Positions 27,996-38,210 are shown, numbered from the stretch's first letter. The stretch: 64,000 nucleotides of DNA from Pseudomonas sp. Bout1 (GCF_034314165.1 NZ_JAVIWK010000001.1:372001-436000); one strand, 5' to 3'. Numbers and translations: made by a program. The notes: a model not told the origin generated them from the sequence alone.

Positions 27996-28943
27996 ATGAA
28001 AAGACTGTTCAACCGTTGTCTGTTGATTCTCACCGGCGCCGCACTCCTGAGCGCCAACGCGATGGCCGCCGACCCGGCCTCGTGCAAGGCGGTGCGCATG
28101 GGCGTGGTCAGTTGGACCGACGTGATCGCCACCAGCGGCATGGCCGATGTGCTGCTCAATGGCCTGGGCTACGACAGCAAGCAAATCAGCGCCGTGCAGC
28201 AAATCATCTTTGCCGGCATTCGCGACAAGCGCCTGGATATTTTCCTCGGCTACTGGAAGCCGGCGATGGACAACAACATCGCGCCGTTTCTTGCGGCCAA
28301 TCAAGTCAAGGTGTTCGACAAACCCAGCCTGTCAGACGCTCAGGCTACCCTGGCGGTGCCGCAGTACGTCGCCGATGCCGGCCTGAAAACCTTTGCCGAC
28401 ATCGCCCGCTTCAAGGACAAGCTGGGCGGCAAGATCTATGGCATCGAACCGGGCAGCGGCGCCAACACCGACATCCAGAAAATGATCGACAGTAACCGCT
28501 TTGGCCTCGGCGGCTTCAAGCTGGTGGCGTCCGGCGAAGCGGGCATGTTGGCGGCGGTGCAGCGCGCGGTGAACCGCAAGGAGTTCGTGGTGTTTGTCGG
28601 TTGGACCCCGCACCCGATGAACATCAACATGAAAATGGCTTACCTGACCGGCAGTGAAGATGTGTTCGGTGCCAACGAGGGCATGGCCACGGTCTCCACG
28701 GTAACGGCTCCGGATTATGCCGAGCGCTGCCCCAACGTGACGCGCCTGCTGGAAAACCTGACCTACACCGCGGCCCAGGAAAGCCAGTTGATGGTGCCGA
28801 TCATGGACCGCAAGACGCCCCAGGATGTGGCCAAACAGTGGCTGCGCGATAATCCCGAGGACTTGCAGCGCTGGCTGGCCGGTGTGACGACGCTGGATGG
28901 CAAGGACGGCGTGGCGGCGGTGCAGGCCAGCCTCAAACCCTGA
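27996..28943 (+). CDS. orphan quaternary-amine-type ABC substrate-binding protein
   Basis: This 315-residue periplasmic protein has a signal peptide (cleavage near AMA-ADPASC) and belongs to the ChoX/CaiX/BetX group of betaine-choline-carnitine binding proteins (FLGYWKPAMDNNIAPF, GIEPGSGANTDIQKMI, FVGWTPHPMNINM). The Trp and Tyr residues typical of the aromatic cage are present. No permease or ATPase gene adjoins it. In pseudomonads such orphan binding proteins can share a common permease-ATPase encoded elsewhere, as shown for CbcVW with several binding proteins. The ligand cannot be decided from sequence. Confidence 0.85.
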   Translation: MKRLFNRCLLILTGAALLSANAMAADPASCKAVRMGVVSWTDVIATSGMADVLLNGLGYDSKQISAVQQIIFAGIRDKRLDIFLGYWKPAMDNNIAPFLAANQVKVFDKPSLSDAQATLAVPQYVADAGLKTFADIARFKDKLGGKIYGIEPGSGANTDIQKMIDSNRFGLGGFKLVASGEAGMLAAVQRAVNRKEFVVFVGWTPHPMNINMKMAYLTGSEDVFGANEGMATVSTVTAPDYAERCPNVTRLLENLTYTAAQESQLMVPIMDRKTPQDVAKQWLRDNPEDLQRWLAGVTTLDGKDGVAAVQASLKP

Positions 28944-28976
28944 TGCGAACACGCTAGATCAAACAACAAAGAACCC

Positions 28977-29070
28977 ATGTGGGAGTCGGGCTTGCCCGCG
29001 ATGGCGGTTTATCAGTCGACGATGGCGTTGGTTGACACACCGCTATCGCAGGCAAGCCAGCTCCCACATT
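28977..29070. repeat. REP doublet between the binding-protein and esterase genes
   Basis: An inward-facing pair (ATGTGGGAGTCGGGCTTGCC ... inverse of GTGGGAGCTGGCTTGCCTGC), with ATCAGTCGACGATGG and GTTGACACACC in the spacer. Confidence 0.83.
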
Positions 29071-29116
29071 TGCCTTGTGGTGTGCTTTGAATCTTCCTAT
29101 CAGGACGATCATCCTC

Positions 29117-30052
29117 ATGTCCCATTACCCGATTTGCGCGCAGATGTGCGCCTTTGTCGAAAAAACCGAATCCTTCACCAGCGACGACACCTCGCTGGCC
29201 GGATTGCGCCTTGGCTATGACCGCATGTGCCAGGCGTTCACCCCGGCGCGCCCTGAAGGGTTGCAGGTGTCAGATATTTCCCTGGGTAGCGTGGGCGTAC
29301 GTCTGTATCAGCCGACGGCACACATCCCTGATGGCGGCTGGCCATGCATCCTTTATATGCACGGTGGCGGCTGGGTGGTCGGCGGCCTGGATTCCCACGA
29401 CTTTATCTGCTGTGAGCTGGCCGACTCGCTGCAGGTGCTGGTCATCGCCATCGATTACCGCCTGGCGCCCGAACATCCGTTCCCGGCCGCCTTCGACGAT
29501 TGCCGCGCGGTCTGGCGGGCGATTCAGGCGGGTGAAGCGCCGTGCCGCATCAACCTTCAGCGTCTGGTGGTGGCCGGTGACAGCGCCGGCGGTAACCTGG
29601 CGGCTGCCTTGTGCCTGGGCCTGCGCGATGACCACCTGCCACAGCCCTTGGCGCAAATCCTGATCTACCCCGGCCTGGGCGGCCCCGCCGACTTGCCGTC
29701 GCGCCGCGACTGCGTCGACGCGCCGCTGCTCAGTACTGCCGACACCGAATGCTACCTGGCGCTCTACCTGCGTGGCCCGAGCCAGCCATCGCCTTACGCC
29801 ATGCCATTGCGGGCCCTGGATTTCAGCGGATTGCCCCCGGCACTGATCGCCGTTGCCCAGTTCGACCCGCTGCGCGACGACGGCGTGCTGTACGCCGAAC
29901 GCCTGCAAGCGGGCGGGGTAGCGGCCACGCTGTATCCCGGAAAAGGCCTGGTCCACGGCTGTTTACGGGCCCGAGGCCAGGTGGCAGAGGTCGACCGGCT
30001 CTACGCGTATCTGCTGGATTACCTGCGTGGTGTTCTGCTGACACAGGTCTAG
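29117..30052 (+). CDS. alpha/beta hydrolase, HSL-type esterase
   Basis: This 311-residue carboxylesterase is of the hormone-sensitive-lipase family. The oxyanion-hole motif HGGGW (near residue 85), the nucleophile motif GDSAGGN (near 157), an Asp in FDPLRDD and a His in GLVHGC complete the triad. There is no signal peptide, so it should be cytoplasmic. The ATG at 29117 is preceded by AGGA at a longish distance; the frame continues upstream to 29075 without a better site. It follows the orphan quaternary-amine binding protein on the same strand, which may mean it acts on an imported ester, but this is inference. Confidence 0.88.
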   Translation: MSHYPICAQMCAFVEKTESFTSDDTSLAGLRLGYDRMCQAFTPARPEGLQVSDISLGSVGVRLYQPTAHIPDGGWPCILYMHGGGWVVGGLDSHDFICCELADSLQVLVIAIDYRLAPEHPFPAAFDDCRAVWRAIQAGEAPCRINLQRLVVAGDSAGGNLAAALCLGLRDDHLPQPLAQILIYPGLGGPADLPSRRDCVDAPLLSTADTECYLALYLRGPSQPSPYAMPLRALDFSGLPPALIAVAQFDPLRDDGVLYAERLQAGGVAATLYPGKGLVHGCLRARGQVAEVDRLYAYLLDYLRGVLLTQV

Positions 30053-30155
30053 GTTCACCAAGGCATGCTCATTGCACAATTCGGGTTTATGATGCCAGAC
30101 GGCAAAATAATAGACGTCCCCCCAGGGATGAACTCGACCCCTTACGGAGCGCGCA

Positions 30156-31127
30156 ATGCAGACTTTGTACCCGCAGATCAAACCCTACGCCCGGCACGAT
30201 CTGGCCGTCGACGAAACCCATGTACTGTATGTCGACGAAAGCGGTTCCCCGGAAGGCTTGCCCGTCGTATTCATCCACGGCGGCCCTGGCGCCGGGTGTG
30301 ACGCCAATAGCCGCTGCTATTTCAATCCGAATCTGTACCGAATTGTTACTTTTGATCAGCGCGGCTGCGGGCGCTCCACCCCACGGGCCAGCCTGGAAAA
30401 CAACACCACCTGGGACCTGGTGGCCGACCTGGAGCGGATTCGCGAGCACCTGGGCATCGAAAAATGGGTGTTGTTCGGCGGTTCCTGGGGCTCGACGCTG
30501 GCCCTGGCCTACGCGCAAACCCACCCGGAGCGCGTGCATGGCCTGATCGTGCGCGGCATTTTCCTGGCTCGCCCCCAGGACATTCAGTGGTTCTACCAGG
30601 CTGGCGCCAGCCGTCTGTTCCCGGATTACTGGCAGGACTACCTCGCGCCGATCCCTGCGGAGGAGCGCCACGACCTGCTCGGCGCCTACCACAAGCGCCT
30701 GACCGGCAACGACCAGATCGCCCAGATGCACGCGGCCAAGGCCTGGTCCACGTGGGAAGGCCGCATGTTGGGCCTGTGCCCGAACCCGCAGTTGATCGAG
30801 CGGTTCTCCGAGCCACAGCGCGCCCTGTCGATTGCCCGTATCGAATGCCACTACTTCACCAACAATTCATTCCTTGAGCCCAACCAGCTGATCCGCGATA
30901 TGCACAAGATCGCCCATCTGCCTGGCGTAATCGTGCATGGCCGCTACGATATGATCTGCCCGCTGGATAACGCCTGGGAGCTGCATCAGGCGTGGCCCAA
31001 CAGCGAATTGCAGATCATCCGCGAAGCCGGCCACGCGGCTTCCGAGCCCGGCATTACCGATGCGCTGGTGCGTGCGGCGAGTGAAATGGCACGGCGCCTG
31101 CTCGATCTGCCGCCCGAAGAAGCATGA
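30156..31127 (+). CDS. pip: proline iminopeptidase
   Basis: This 323-residue S33 serine peptidase releases N-terminal proline from peptides. Motifs: HGGPGAGC (oxyanion region, near residue 40), nucleophile [17 protein letters not shown] (near 110), Asp in [10 protein letters not shown] and His in [10 protein letters not shown]. No signal peptide. The ATG follows CTTACGGAGCG. Its stop overlaps the dtd start by 4 bp (ATGA), a conserved Pseudomonas pair. Confidence 0.95.
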   Translation: MQTLYPQIKPYARHDLAVDETHVLYVDESGSPEGLPVVFIHGGPGAGCDANSRCYFNPNLYRIVTFDQRGCGRSTPRASLENNTTWDLVADLERIREHLGIEKWVLFGGSWGSTLALAYAQTHPERVHGLIVRGIFLARPQDIQWFYQAGASRLFPDYWQDYLAPIPAEERHDLLGAYHKRLTGNDQIAQMHAAKAWSTWEGRMLGLCPNPQLIERFSEPQRALSIARIECHYFTNNSFLEPNQLIRDMHKIAHLPGVIVHGRYDMICPLDNAWELHQAWPNSELQIIREAGHAASEPGITDALVRAASEMARRLLDLPPEEA

Positions 31128-31561
31128 AGGGGCTTTTGCAGCGGGTGCGCGGCGCCCGGGTCGAGGTGGAGGGGCAAGTCGTCGGTGCGATCGACCAGGG
31201 TTTGCTGGTGCTGGTGGCCGTCGAGCCGTCAGATACCCAGGCCTGCGCCGACAAGCTGCTGCATAAGCTGCTTAACTATCGGGTGTTCAGCGACGATGAG
31301 GGCAAGATGAACTTGTCCTTGAAAGACATCGGCGGCGGTTTGCTGCTGGTGTCGCAGTTCACCCTGGCGGCAGACACCAAGAGTGGCCTGCGACCGAGCT
31401 TCTCCACGGCGGCACCGCCGGCGTTGGGCGAGGCACTTTTCGACTACCTGCTGTTACAAGCGCAACAATTGCATGGCACGGTAGCGGCAGGGCGTTTTGG
31501 CGCGGATATGCAGGTACATTTGGTCAATGACGGGCCGGTCACCTTCCTGTTACAGACGTGA
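31124..31561 (+). CDS. dtd: D-aminoacyl-tRNA deacylase
   Basis: This 145-residue enzyme removes D-amino acids mischarged onto tRNA. The two conserved active-site segments [17 protein letters not shown] (near residue 78) and NDGPVTF (near 137) are both present, including the Gly and Pro of the cross-subunit Gly-cisPro motif. It is translationally coupled to pip by a 4-bp overlap. Confidence 0.96.
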   Translation: MKGLLQRVRGARVEVEGQVVGAIDQGLLVLVAVEPSDTQACADKLLHKLLNYRVFSDDEGKMNLSLKDIGGGLLLVSQFTLAADTKSGLRPSFSTAAPPALGEALFDYLLLQAQQLHGTVAAGRFGADMQVHLVNDGPVTFLLQT

Positions 31562-31759
31562 ATGTACTGAAAACGACTTGTGATGCCCAAAAAACCGGGA
31601 TTTCGCTACAAATACTTCGCTGTCCCTGATGCGTTGTCTCGCGGGCTACTAGATAATCGCGCGCTACGGGGATCAGCGTTAATTGGTCCATTTTTGACTT
31701 AGGTAGAGACTTGTCCGATCGCTATTGGGGAATCATTTAGCCCCAGAGGAGTCGGAACA

Positions 31760-31786
31760 ATGCTCGCCAACCTGGCATATAGATAG
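31760..31786 (+). CDS. possible 8-residue leader peptide upstream of opgG
   Basis: An ATG at 31760 is preceded by a very good ribosome site (AGAGGAG, 31745-31751) and encodes MLANLAYR before TAG. The reading frame overlaps the left arm of a hairpin that ends in six T residues, so the arrangement resembles a translated leader with an attenuator. It is too short for coding statistics to help, so it remains a hypothesis. Confidence 0.35.
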   Translation: MLANLAYR

Positions 31787-31803
31787 CTGGCCGTTGGTTT
31801 TTT
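31767..31803 (+). terminator. terminator-like hairpin in the opgG leader
   Basis: CCAAC (31767-31771) and GGC (31774-31776) pair with GCC (31790-31792) and GTTGG (31793-31797), with a CT bulge. Six T residues follow (31798-31803). The stem is weak (8 bp) but sits between the possible leader peptide and the opgG start, where an attenuator would lie. Confidence 0.35.
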
Positions 31804-31828
31804 GATCTGTTTTCGGCGAGGGTTGCTC

Positions 31829-33568
31829 GTGATTGTTAGTCCCTGTAATGCACCAAAATTGTCTGCCAAACGGTTACGAAACGCACTGGTAACGGGCTCT
31901 GCCCTGTTTTGCCTGTTCGGCGCGGGTCAACTGTGGGCATTCAGTCTGGACGATGTGTCGGCCAAGGCAAAAGAGCTGGCCGGGCAGAAATACGAAGCTC
32001 CGCGCAGCAATTTGCCGAACGAATTCCGCGAAATGAAATTCGCTGACTACCAGAAAATTCGTTTCCGCAACGAAAAAGCCGAGTGGGCCGATCAAAACAC
32101 CCCGTTCAAGCTGTCCTTCTATCACCAGGGCATGCACTTCGACACGCCGGTGAAAATCAACGAAGTCACCGCCGACAGCGTCCAGGAAATCAAGTACGAC
32201 CCGGCTCGTTTCGATTTCGGCGACGTCAAGTTTGATCCCAAGGCCACCGAACAGCTGGGTTATGCCGGCTTCCGTGTGCTGTACCCGATCAACAAGGGCG
32301 ACAAGCAAGACGAAATCATGACCATGCTCGGCGCGAGCTATTTCCGCGTCGTGGGTAAAGACCAGGTCTACGGCCTGTCGGCCCGTGGCATGGCGATCGA
32401 CACTGCCTTGCCGTCTGGCGAAGAGTTCCCGCGTTTCACCGAGTTCTGGATTGAGCGTCCAAAGCCGGGTGAAAAGCAGTTGGTGATCTACGCCCTGCTG
32501 GATTCTCCACGGGCCACCGGCGCTTATCGCCTGATCCTGCGCCCTGGCACCGACACCGTCGTCGACGTCAAATCCCAGATGTACCTGCGTGACAAGGTGA
32601 CCAAGCTGGGCATCGCCCCGCTGACCAGCATGTTCCTGTTCGGCGCCAACCAGCCGTCCAAGGTCCTCAACTACCGTCGCGAGCTGCACGATTCCAGCGG
32701 CCTGTCGATCCATGCCGGTAATGGTGAGTGGATCTGGCGCCCACTGAACAACCCCAAACACCTGTCGGTCAGCAACTTCACCGTGGAAAACCCGCGTGGT
32801 TTCGGCCTGCTGCAACGCGGTCGTAATTTCAGCCACTACGAAGACCTCGACGACAACTACGACAAGCGCCCAAGCGCCTGGATCGAGCCCGATGGCGACT
32901 GGGGCAAGGGCTCCGTCGACCTGGTAGAGATTCCGACCGCCGACGAAACCAACGACAACATCGTTGCCTTCTGGAGCCCGGAAACTTTGCCGGAGCCGGG
33001 CAAGCCGCTGGACGTCGCCTACCGCCTGCACTGGACGTTGAAAGACGCCGAGTTCCATTCGCCAGAAAGCGCCTGGGTCAAGCAGACCCTGCGTTCCACC
33101 GGCGACGTCAAGCAATCCAACCTGATCCGCCAGCCAGACGGCAGCGTGGCTTACCTGGTGGACTTCGAGGGCCCGTCCCTGAAGAAACTGCCGGCTGATG
33201 CTCCGGTGCGCAGCCAGGTCAGCGTGGGCGACAACGCCGAAATCGTTGAAAACAGCGTGCGCTACAACCCGCACACCCAAGGCTGGCGCCTGACTCTGCG
33301 CATGAAGATCAAGGACGCGGGCAAGCCGACTGAAATGCGTGCCGCCCTGGTCCAGGACATTGTGGCGCCGGAGCCCGAGAAGGCTTCGACCCAAGTGCTC
33401 AAGGCCGACAAGCTCCTGGCCAAGCAACACGAGAAGGCGGCCAAGAAAGACCCGAAAGACAAGGATGCCAAGCAGCCAGAAGCTGCGGCCCCAGCCACAC
33501 CGGAGCCGGCCAAGACAGAGCAAGTCCTGACCGAAACCTGGAGCTATCAGTTGCCTGCCGATGAGTAA
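31829..33568 (+). CDS. opgG: periplasmic glucan biosynthesis protein OpgG
   Basis: This 579-residue periplasmic protein is needed for synthesis and branching of osmoregulated periplasmic glucans. A signal peptide precedes cleavage near LWA-FSLDDV. The main beta-sandwich catalytic-like domain ([39 protein letters not shown]) is followed by an Ig-like C-terminal domain ending in [11 protein letters not shown]. Residues about 523-566 form a Lys/Ala/Pro/Glu-rich insert just before the last strand, which looks lineage-specific. GTG 31829 follows GAGGG and gives the family length; a TTG at 31802 is open but lies at the leader hairpin. The gene overlaps opgH by 8 bp. Confidence 0.95.
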   Translation: MIVSPCNAPKLSAKRLRNALVTGSALFCLFGAGQLWAFSLDDVSAKAKELAGQKYEAPRSNLPNEFREMKFADYQKIRFRNEKAEWADQNTPFKLSFYHQGMHFDTPVKINEVTADSVQEIKYDPARFDFGDVKFDPKATEQLGYAGFRVLYPINKGDKQDEIMTMLGASYFRVVGKDQVYGLSARGMAIDTALPSGEEFPRFTEFWIERPKPGEKQLVIYALLDSPRATGAYRLILRPGTDTVVDVKSQMYLRDKVTKLGIAPLTSMFLFGANQPSKVLNYRRELHDSSGLSIHAGNGEWIWRPLNNPKHLSVSNFTVENPRGFGLLQRGRNFSHYEDLDDNYDKRPSAWIEPDGDWGKGSVDLVEIPTADETNDNIVAFWSPETLPEPGKPLDVAYRLHWTLKDAEFHSPESAWVKQTLRSTGDVKQSNLIRQPDGSVAYLVDFEGPSLKKLPADAPVRSQVSVGDNAEIVENSVRYNPHTQGWRLTLRMKIKDAGKPTEMRAALVQDIVAPEPEKASTQVLKADKLLAKQHEKAAKKDPKDKDAKQPEAAAPATPEPAKTEQVLTETWSYQLPADE

Positions 33569-36131
33569 TTCTCAAGTCCAGCCAGAGACTCTTGCCGAGT
33601 ACCTGGCGCATCTACCGATGACCGACGAGCAGCGCGCCGAGCTGGCGGGCTGCGACTCCTTCAGTGAATTGCACAAGCGCCTGTCATCGTCCACATTCGA
33701 CGCACCTGCCGACGCTGCCCAAGCGTCGGTAGGCGCCCGGCTGACCCTCAACACCGCCGAAGAGCTGCAAGACGCCGAAATGCTGGCGCTCGACGCCAGT
33801 GGCCGGGTTTGCCTCAAGGCCACGCCGCCGATCCGTCGGACCAAGGTCGTGCCTGAGCCGTGGCGCACCAATATCCTGGTGCGTGGCTGGCGCCGCCTGA
33901 CCGGGCGCACCAACCCACCGGCCCCGCCCAAAGATGAACGTGTGCTGCCGGCTGCCCGCTGGCGCACCGTCGGTTCGATCCGTCGCTATATCCTGCTGGT
34001 GCTGATGCTCGGCCAGACGATCGTCGCCGGCTGGTACATGAAAGGCATCATGCCGTACCAGGGCTGGTCGTTCGTCGACTTTGACGAGATCCGCAACCAG
34101 ACCCTGCTGCAAACCGCAACCCAAGTACTGCCTTACGCCTTGCAAACCAGCATCCTGGTACTGTTCGGGATTCTGTTCTGCTGGGTTTCGGCCGGTTTCT
34201 GGACCGCGCTGATGGGCTTCCTCGAATTGCTCACTGGTCACGATAAATACCGTATCTCCGGTAAAAGTGCCGGTAACGAGCCGATTGCGAAAGATGCCCG
34301 CACCGCGCTGGTCATGCCGATCTGCAACGAAGACGTGCCTCGGGTATTTGCGGGCCTGCGCGCGACGTTCGAATCGGTCGCCGCCACCGGTGACCTGGAT
34401 CGTTTCGACTTTTTCGTCCTCAGCGACAGTAACGAGGCCGATATCTGCATCGCCGAGCAGCAGGCCTGGCTCGACGTGTGCCGCGATGCTGGCGGGTTTG
34501 GCAAGATCTTCTATCGCCGCCGTCGCCGTCGCGTCAAACGCAAGAGCGGCAACCTCGACGACTTCTGCCGTCGCTGGGGCGGTGACTACAAGTACATGGT
34601 GGTGCTCGACGCCGACAGCGTAATGAGCGGCGAATGCCTGACCAGCCTGGTGCGCTTGATGGAAGCCACGCCGGATGCCGGGATTATCCAGACCGCGCCG
34701 CGTGCGTCGGGCATGGACACCCTGTATGCGCGCATGCAGCAGTTCGCCACCCGGGTGTACGGCCCGCTGTTTACCGCTGGCCTGCACTTCTGGCAGCTGG
34801 GTGAATCCCACTACTGGGGCCACAACGCGATCATCCGCATGAAGCCGTTTATCGAGCACTGCGCCCTGGCGCCGTTGCCGGGTAAAGGTGCGTTTGCCGG
34901 TGCAATCCTTTCCCACGACTTTGTTGAAGCTGCGCTGATGCGCCGTGCCGGCTGGGGCGTGTGGATTGCCTACGACTTGCCGGGCAGCTACGAAGAACTG
35001 CCGCCCAACCTGCTGGACGAACTCAAGCGTGACCGTCGCTGGTGCCACGGCAACCTGATGAACTTCCGCCTGTTCCTGGTCAAAGGCATGCACCCGGTGC
35101 ACCGTGCGGTGTTCCTGACCGGCGTGATGTCGTACCTGTCGGCGCCGTTGTGGTTCTTCTTCCTGGTGCTGTCGACGGCCTTGCTGGCGGTCAACACACT
35201 GATGGAACCGCAGTACTTCATGGCGCCACGCCAGCTATACCCGCTGTGGCCACAATGGCACCCGGACAAGGCGGTAGCGCTGTTCTCCACCACCATCGTG
35301 CTGCTGTTCCTGCCTAAACTGTTGAGCATCATCCTGATCTGGGCCAAGGGCGCGAAAGAGTTCGGCGGCAAGTTCAAGGTCACGCTGTCGATGCTGCTGG
35401 AGATGCTGTTCTCCATGTTGCTGGCGCCGGTGCGGATGATCTTCCACACCCGTTTCGTACTCGCCGCGTTCCTTGGCTGGGCCGCGACCTGGAACTCGCC
35501 ACAGCGCGACGATGACTCCACGCCATGGAGCGAGGCGGTCAAGCGCCACGGTCCGCAGACCTTGCTCGGTTTCTTCTGGGCACTGCTGGTGGTGTGGTTG
35601 AACCCAAGCTTCCTGTGGTGGCTGGTGCCGATCGTGGGTTCGTTGATGCTGTCGATCCCGGTGTCGGTGATTTCCAGCCGGGTCAAGCTGGGCCTCAAGT
35701 CTCGCGACGAAAGCCTGTTTTTGATCCCCGAGGAATACAACCCACCCCAAGCGCTGCTTTCGACCGACAAGTACACCCACGAAAACCGTTGGCATGCGTT
35801 GAACGACGGCTTTGTGCGGGCAGTGGTCGATCCCCAGCAGAACGCCCTGGCGTGCGCCTTGGCGACTTCCCGTCACGGGCAGGCGGAGCCGATTGAATGG
35901 TTGCGTGTGGAGCGGGTTCGCCATGCAGTGAAAGTCGGCCCGGCCGGCCTCACCAACGGCGAGCGCCTGGCGTTGCTCAGTGATCCGGTCGCCCTCGCAC
36001 GCTTGCATGAGCAGGTGTGGAGCGAAGGTCACGAGCAGTGGCTCAGTGCCTGGCGCGAATCGGTCAAGGCCGATCCGCATGCGCCGTTACTGCCATTGAA
36101 ACCGCTGTCGTCCCAGGCTCAACCGGCCTGA
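33561..36131 (+). CDS. opgH: glucan glucosyltransferase OpgH
   Basis: This 856-residue inner-membrane GT2 glucosyltransferase makes the beta-1,2 glucan backbone. A long cytoplasmic N-terminus (1-135) precedes two membrane helices (about 140-160 and 190-215). The catalytic domain follows, with [38 protein letters not shown] and the acceptor motif [11 protein letters not shown] block of membrane helices follows (about 520-720), then a cytoplasmic tail. The start overlaps the end of opgG, so the pair is coupled. A strong terminator follows 5 bp after the stop. Confidence 0.96.
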   Translation: MSNSQVQPETLAEYLAHLPMTDEQRAELAGCDSFSELHKRLSSSTFDAPADAAQASVGARLTLNTAEELQDAEMLALDASGRVCLKATPPIRRTKVVPEPWRTNILVRGWRRLTGRTNPPAPPKDERVLPAARWRTVGSIRRYILLVLMLGQTIVAGWYMKGIMPYQGWSFVDFDEIRNQTLLQTATQVLPYALQTSILVLFGILFCWVSAGFWTALMGFLELLTGHDKYRISGKSAGNEPIAKDARTALVMPICNEDVPRVFAGLRATFESVAATGDLDRFDFFVLSDSNEADICIAEQQAWLDVCRDAGGFGKIFYRRRRRRVKRKSGNLDDFCRRWGGDYKYMVVLDADSVMSGECLTSLVRLMEATPDAGIIQTAPRASGMDTLYARMQQFATRVYGPLFTAGLHFWQLGESHYWGHNAIIRMKPFIEHCALAPLPGKGAFAGAILSHDFVEAALMRRAGWGVWIAYDLPGSYEELPPNLLDELKRDRRWCHGNLMNFRLFLVKGMHPVHRAVFLTGVMSYLSAPLWFFFLVLSTALLAVNTLMEPQYFMAPRQLYPLWPQWHPDKAVALFSTTIVLLFLPKLLSIILIWAKGAKEFGGKFKVTLSMLLEMLFSMLLAPVRMIFHTRFVLAAFLGWAATWNSPQRDDDSTPWSEAVKRHGPQTLLGFFWALLVVWLNPSFLWWLVPIVGSLMLSIPVSVISSRVKLGLKSRDESLFLIPEEYNPPQALLSTDKYTHENRWHALNDGFVRAVVDPQQNALACALATSRHGQAEPIEWLRVERVRHAVKVGPAGLTNGERLALLSDPVALARLHEQVWSEGHEQWLSAWRESVKADPHAPLLPLKPLSSQAQPA

Positions 36132-36136
36132 TTCCG

Positions 36137-36168
36137 ACGCCCCCGAGGTCCCGCCTCGGGGGCGTTTT
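36137..36168 (+). terminator. rho-independent terminator after opgH
   Basis: A perfect 12-bp stem (36137-36148 with 36154-36165) around TCCCG is followed by TTT. It ends the opgGH unit. Confidence 0.92.
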
Positions 36169-36268
36169 GGTCACCGTCCTACGCTGTTTTTCGTTTCTGT
36201 TTCATCCCGCTAACTTCTTGTTATTTCGAAACAAAAGACCCTTCGCCAAAGCGTATTGCCGTGCCTGC

Positions 36269-36290
36269 GAGTGGGTTAGCATCGCCCCCA
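36269..36290 (+). repeat. upstream element shared by the tandem binding-protein genes, copy 1
   Basis: GAGTGGGTTAGCATCGCCCC lies about 100 bp upstream of the first binding-protein gene and recurs, with one change, before the second (37311-37332). It is probably part of a duplicated promoter or leader. Confidence 0.6.
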
Positions 36291-36370
36291 AAATCTGACT
36301 CGATGCCCCTGGTTTACGCGTACGTATGCGTGGCTCGGTGCGCGGGTGCTTAACGGAACAGGGGCTTTTC

Positions 36371-37174
36371 ATGATCAAAAGGTATTTGTCGATGCTGCTG
36401 CTCGGCATCGTCACGTTTTCCCACGGTTACCTGGTGCACGCCGGGGCCATAGACGAAGCCGTCCGGCGGGGCGTGCTGAAAGTCGGTACCAATCCCTCCT
36501 ACGTCCCCTTCGAAATGACCGACAAGGAAGGCCGTATCGTCGGGTTTGAAATCGATCTGTTGCGGCAGATGAGCAAGGCGCTGGGGGTCCGGCTGGAGCT
36601 GGTTTCGGTGCCGTATACCGACCTGATCCCAGGCCTGCTGGCCAACCGGTTCGACCTGATCGGCAGCGGCATGACCGTGACGCAGGAGCGCAACCTGACC
36701 CTCAATTTCAGCGATTCGTTCATCATCGTCGGCCAGACTGTACTGCTGAACCCACGGTTGGCTGACAAGGTCCAGAGCATCGAGGACTTGAACGAAGCCG
36801 GTTACCGCATCGTGGCCGCCGAAGGTACGACAGGTGAGGCGGCGGCGAAAAGGTTCCTCGGCGCTGCACGGCTGCGCAGTTTTCCGACGCCTGAAGAAGG
36901 CGTTCGCCAGGTGGTGGAGGGCAAGGCCGACGCGTTTATCCATGATGCGCCCTATAACCTGATCGCCATCGGCAAGCCCCAAAACAGTGCCCTGCTGGCG
37001 CTGGAGCAACCCTTCACCTACGAGCCCTTGGCGTTCGGTGTAAAAAAAGGTGATTACGACAGCCTCAACTGGATCAATCATTTCCTTAACCAAGTGGCCC
37101 AGGATGGCACCTACGATCGGCTGCACGACAAGTGGTTCAAGGACACGGACTGGATGCAGGCAATCGACCGGTAG
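36371..37174 (+). CDS. polar amino-acid ABC transporter substrate-binding protein, copy 1
   Basis: This 267-residue periplasmic binding protein (SBP_bac_3 family) has a signal peptide ending near VHA-GAIDEA. Typical segments are LKVGTNPSYVPFEMTDKEG, GFEIDLLRQM, DLIGSGMTVTQERN and the C-terminal DRLHDKWFKD. The conserved arginine that holds the amino-acid carboxylate is in QERN. ATG 36371 follows AGGGG. It is a tandem paralogue of the next gene, and only one permease and one ATPase follow. The ligand is a polar amino acid of uncertain identity. Confidence 0.9.
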   Translation: MIKRYLSMLLLGIVTFSHGYLVHAGAIDEAVRRGVLKVGTNPSYVPFEMTDKEGRIVGFEIDLLRQMSKALGVRLELVSVPYTDLIPGLLANRFDLIGSGMTVTQERNLTLNFSDSFIIVGQTVLLNPRLADKVQSIEDLNEAGYRIVAAEGTTGEAAAKRFLGAARLRSFPTPEEGVRQVVEGKADAFIHDAPYNLIAIGKPQNSALLALEQPFTYEPLAFGVKKGDYDSLNWINHFLNQVAQDGTYDRLHDKWFKDTDWMQAIDR

Positions 37175-37310
37175 TCATAACTGCTTACACATCAATCGAT
37201 TGGCTGGCCAATGCGGTGAAGTGTCTAGCTGTACCGTTTTCTGCACAGTTGTGGGGCTTTTCTATCATCCCCTGGCAACAAATCGGGGCGAAACCTTTGT
37301 GCCAAGCGGT

Positions 37311-37332
37311 GAGTGGGTTAGGATCGCACCCC
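37311..37332 (+). repeat. upstream element shared by the tandem binding-protein genes, copy 2
   Basis: GAGTGGGTTAGGATCGCACC, followed by CC and GAAAT, repeats the element at 36269-36290 and lies about 79 bp upstream of the second binding-protein gene. Confidence 0.6.
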
Positions 37333-37389
37333 GAAATGGTGCAGCCCTTTTGCGCGCCGACCTCACAAGAAATGAGTTCAGGGGACTTG

Positions 37390-38190
37390 ATGATGAAAAA
37401 GTATCTTTCGATGCTGTTGCTGGGCGTCACCGCACTGGTGGCGGTCAATGCAGCCCATGCCGGCGCCATCGATGATGCGGTCAAGCGCGGTACGCTGAAA
37501 GTCGGCATGGACCCGACCTACATGCCGTTCCAGATGACCAACAAGCGCGGTGAAATCATCGGTTTTGAAGTCGACATCCTCAAGGCCATGGCCAAGTCCA
37601 TGGGCGTCAAGTTCGAACCAATCTCCACCGGCTATGACGGCATCATTCCGGCCCTGCTGACCAACAAGTTCGACATGATCGGCAGCGGCATGACCCTGAC
37701 CCAGGAACGCAACCTGCGCCTGAACTTCAGCGAACCGTTCATTGTGGTTGGCCAGACCCTGCTGATCCGCAAGGAACTGGAAGGCACCATCAAGTCCTAC
37801 AAAGACCTGAACGACGAGAAGTACCGCCTGACCTCCAAGCTTGGCACCACTGGCGAGATGGTCGCCAAGAAGCTGATCTCCAAGGCCAAGTACCACGGCT
37901 ATGACAACGAGCAGGAAGCTGTGCTGGACGTGGTCAACGGCAAAGCTGACGCCTTCGTCTATGACGCGCCGTACAACGTGGTGGCGGTGAACAAGGTAGG
38001 CGCCGGCAAGCTGGTGTTCCTCGACCAGCCGTTCACCTTTGAGCCCTTGGCGTTCGGCCTGAAGAAGGGCGACTACGACAGCATCAACTTCATCAACAAC
38101 TTCCTGCACCAGATCCGCAACGACGGCACCTACGATCGTATCCATGACAAGTGGTTCAAGAGTTCCGAGTGGCTCAAGGACATGGAATAA
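37390..38190 (+). CDS. polar amino-acid ABC transporter substrate-binding protein, copy 2
   Basis: This 266-residue paralogue of the preceding gene has a signal peptide ending near AHA-GAIDDA and the same order of motifs (LKVGMDPTYMPFQMTNKRG, DMIGSGMTLTQERN, DAFVYDAPYNVVAVNK, DRIHDKWFKS). Two adjacent ATG codons (37390, 37393) follow AGGGGAC; the second has slightly better spacing. The open frame runs back to 37132 inside the previous gene, but those codons are not part of the protein. A REP doublet separates it from the permease gene. Confidence 0.92.
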   Translation: MMKKYLSMLLLGVTALVAVNAAHAGAIDDAVKRGTLKVGMDPTYMPFQMTNKRGEIIGFEVDILKAMAKSMGVKFEPISTGYDGIIPALLTNKFDMIGSGMTLTQERNLRLNFSEPFIVVGQTLLIRKELEGTIKSYKDLNDEKYRLTSKLGTTGEMVAKKLISKAKYHGYDNEQEAVLDVVNGKADAFVYDAPYNVVAVNKVGAGKLVFLDQPFTFEPLAFGLKKGDYDSINFINNFLHQIRNDGTYDRIHDKWFKSSEWLKDME

Positions 38191-38210
38191 CGCGATACCG
38201 CGTCGACTTC

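Noticed and set aside
37132..37389. Upstream extension of the second amino-acid binding protein
   Set aside because: The extra codons overlap the end of the first copy and the shared upstream element, and the signal peptide begins at 37390/37393.
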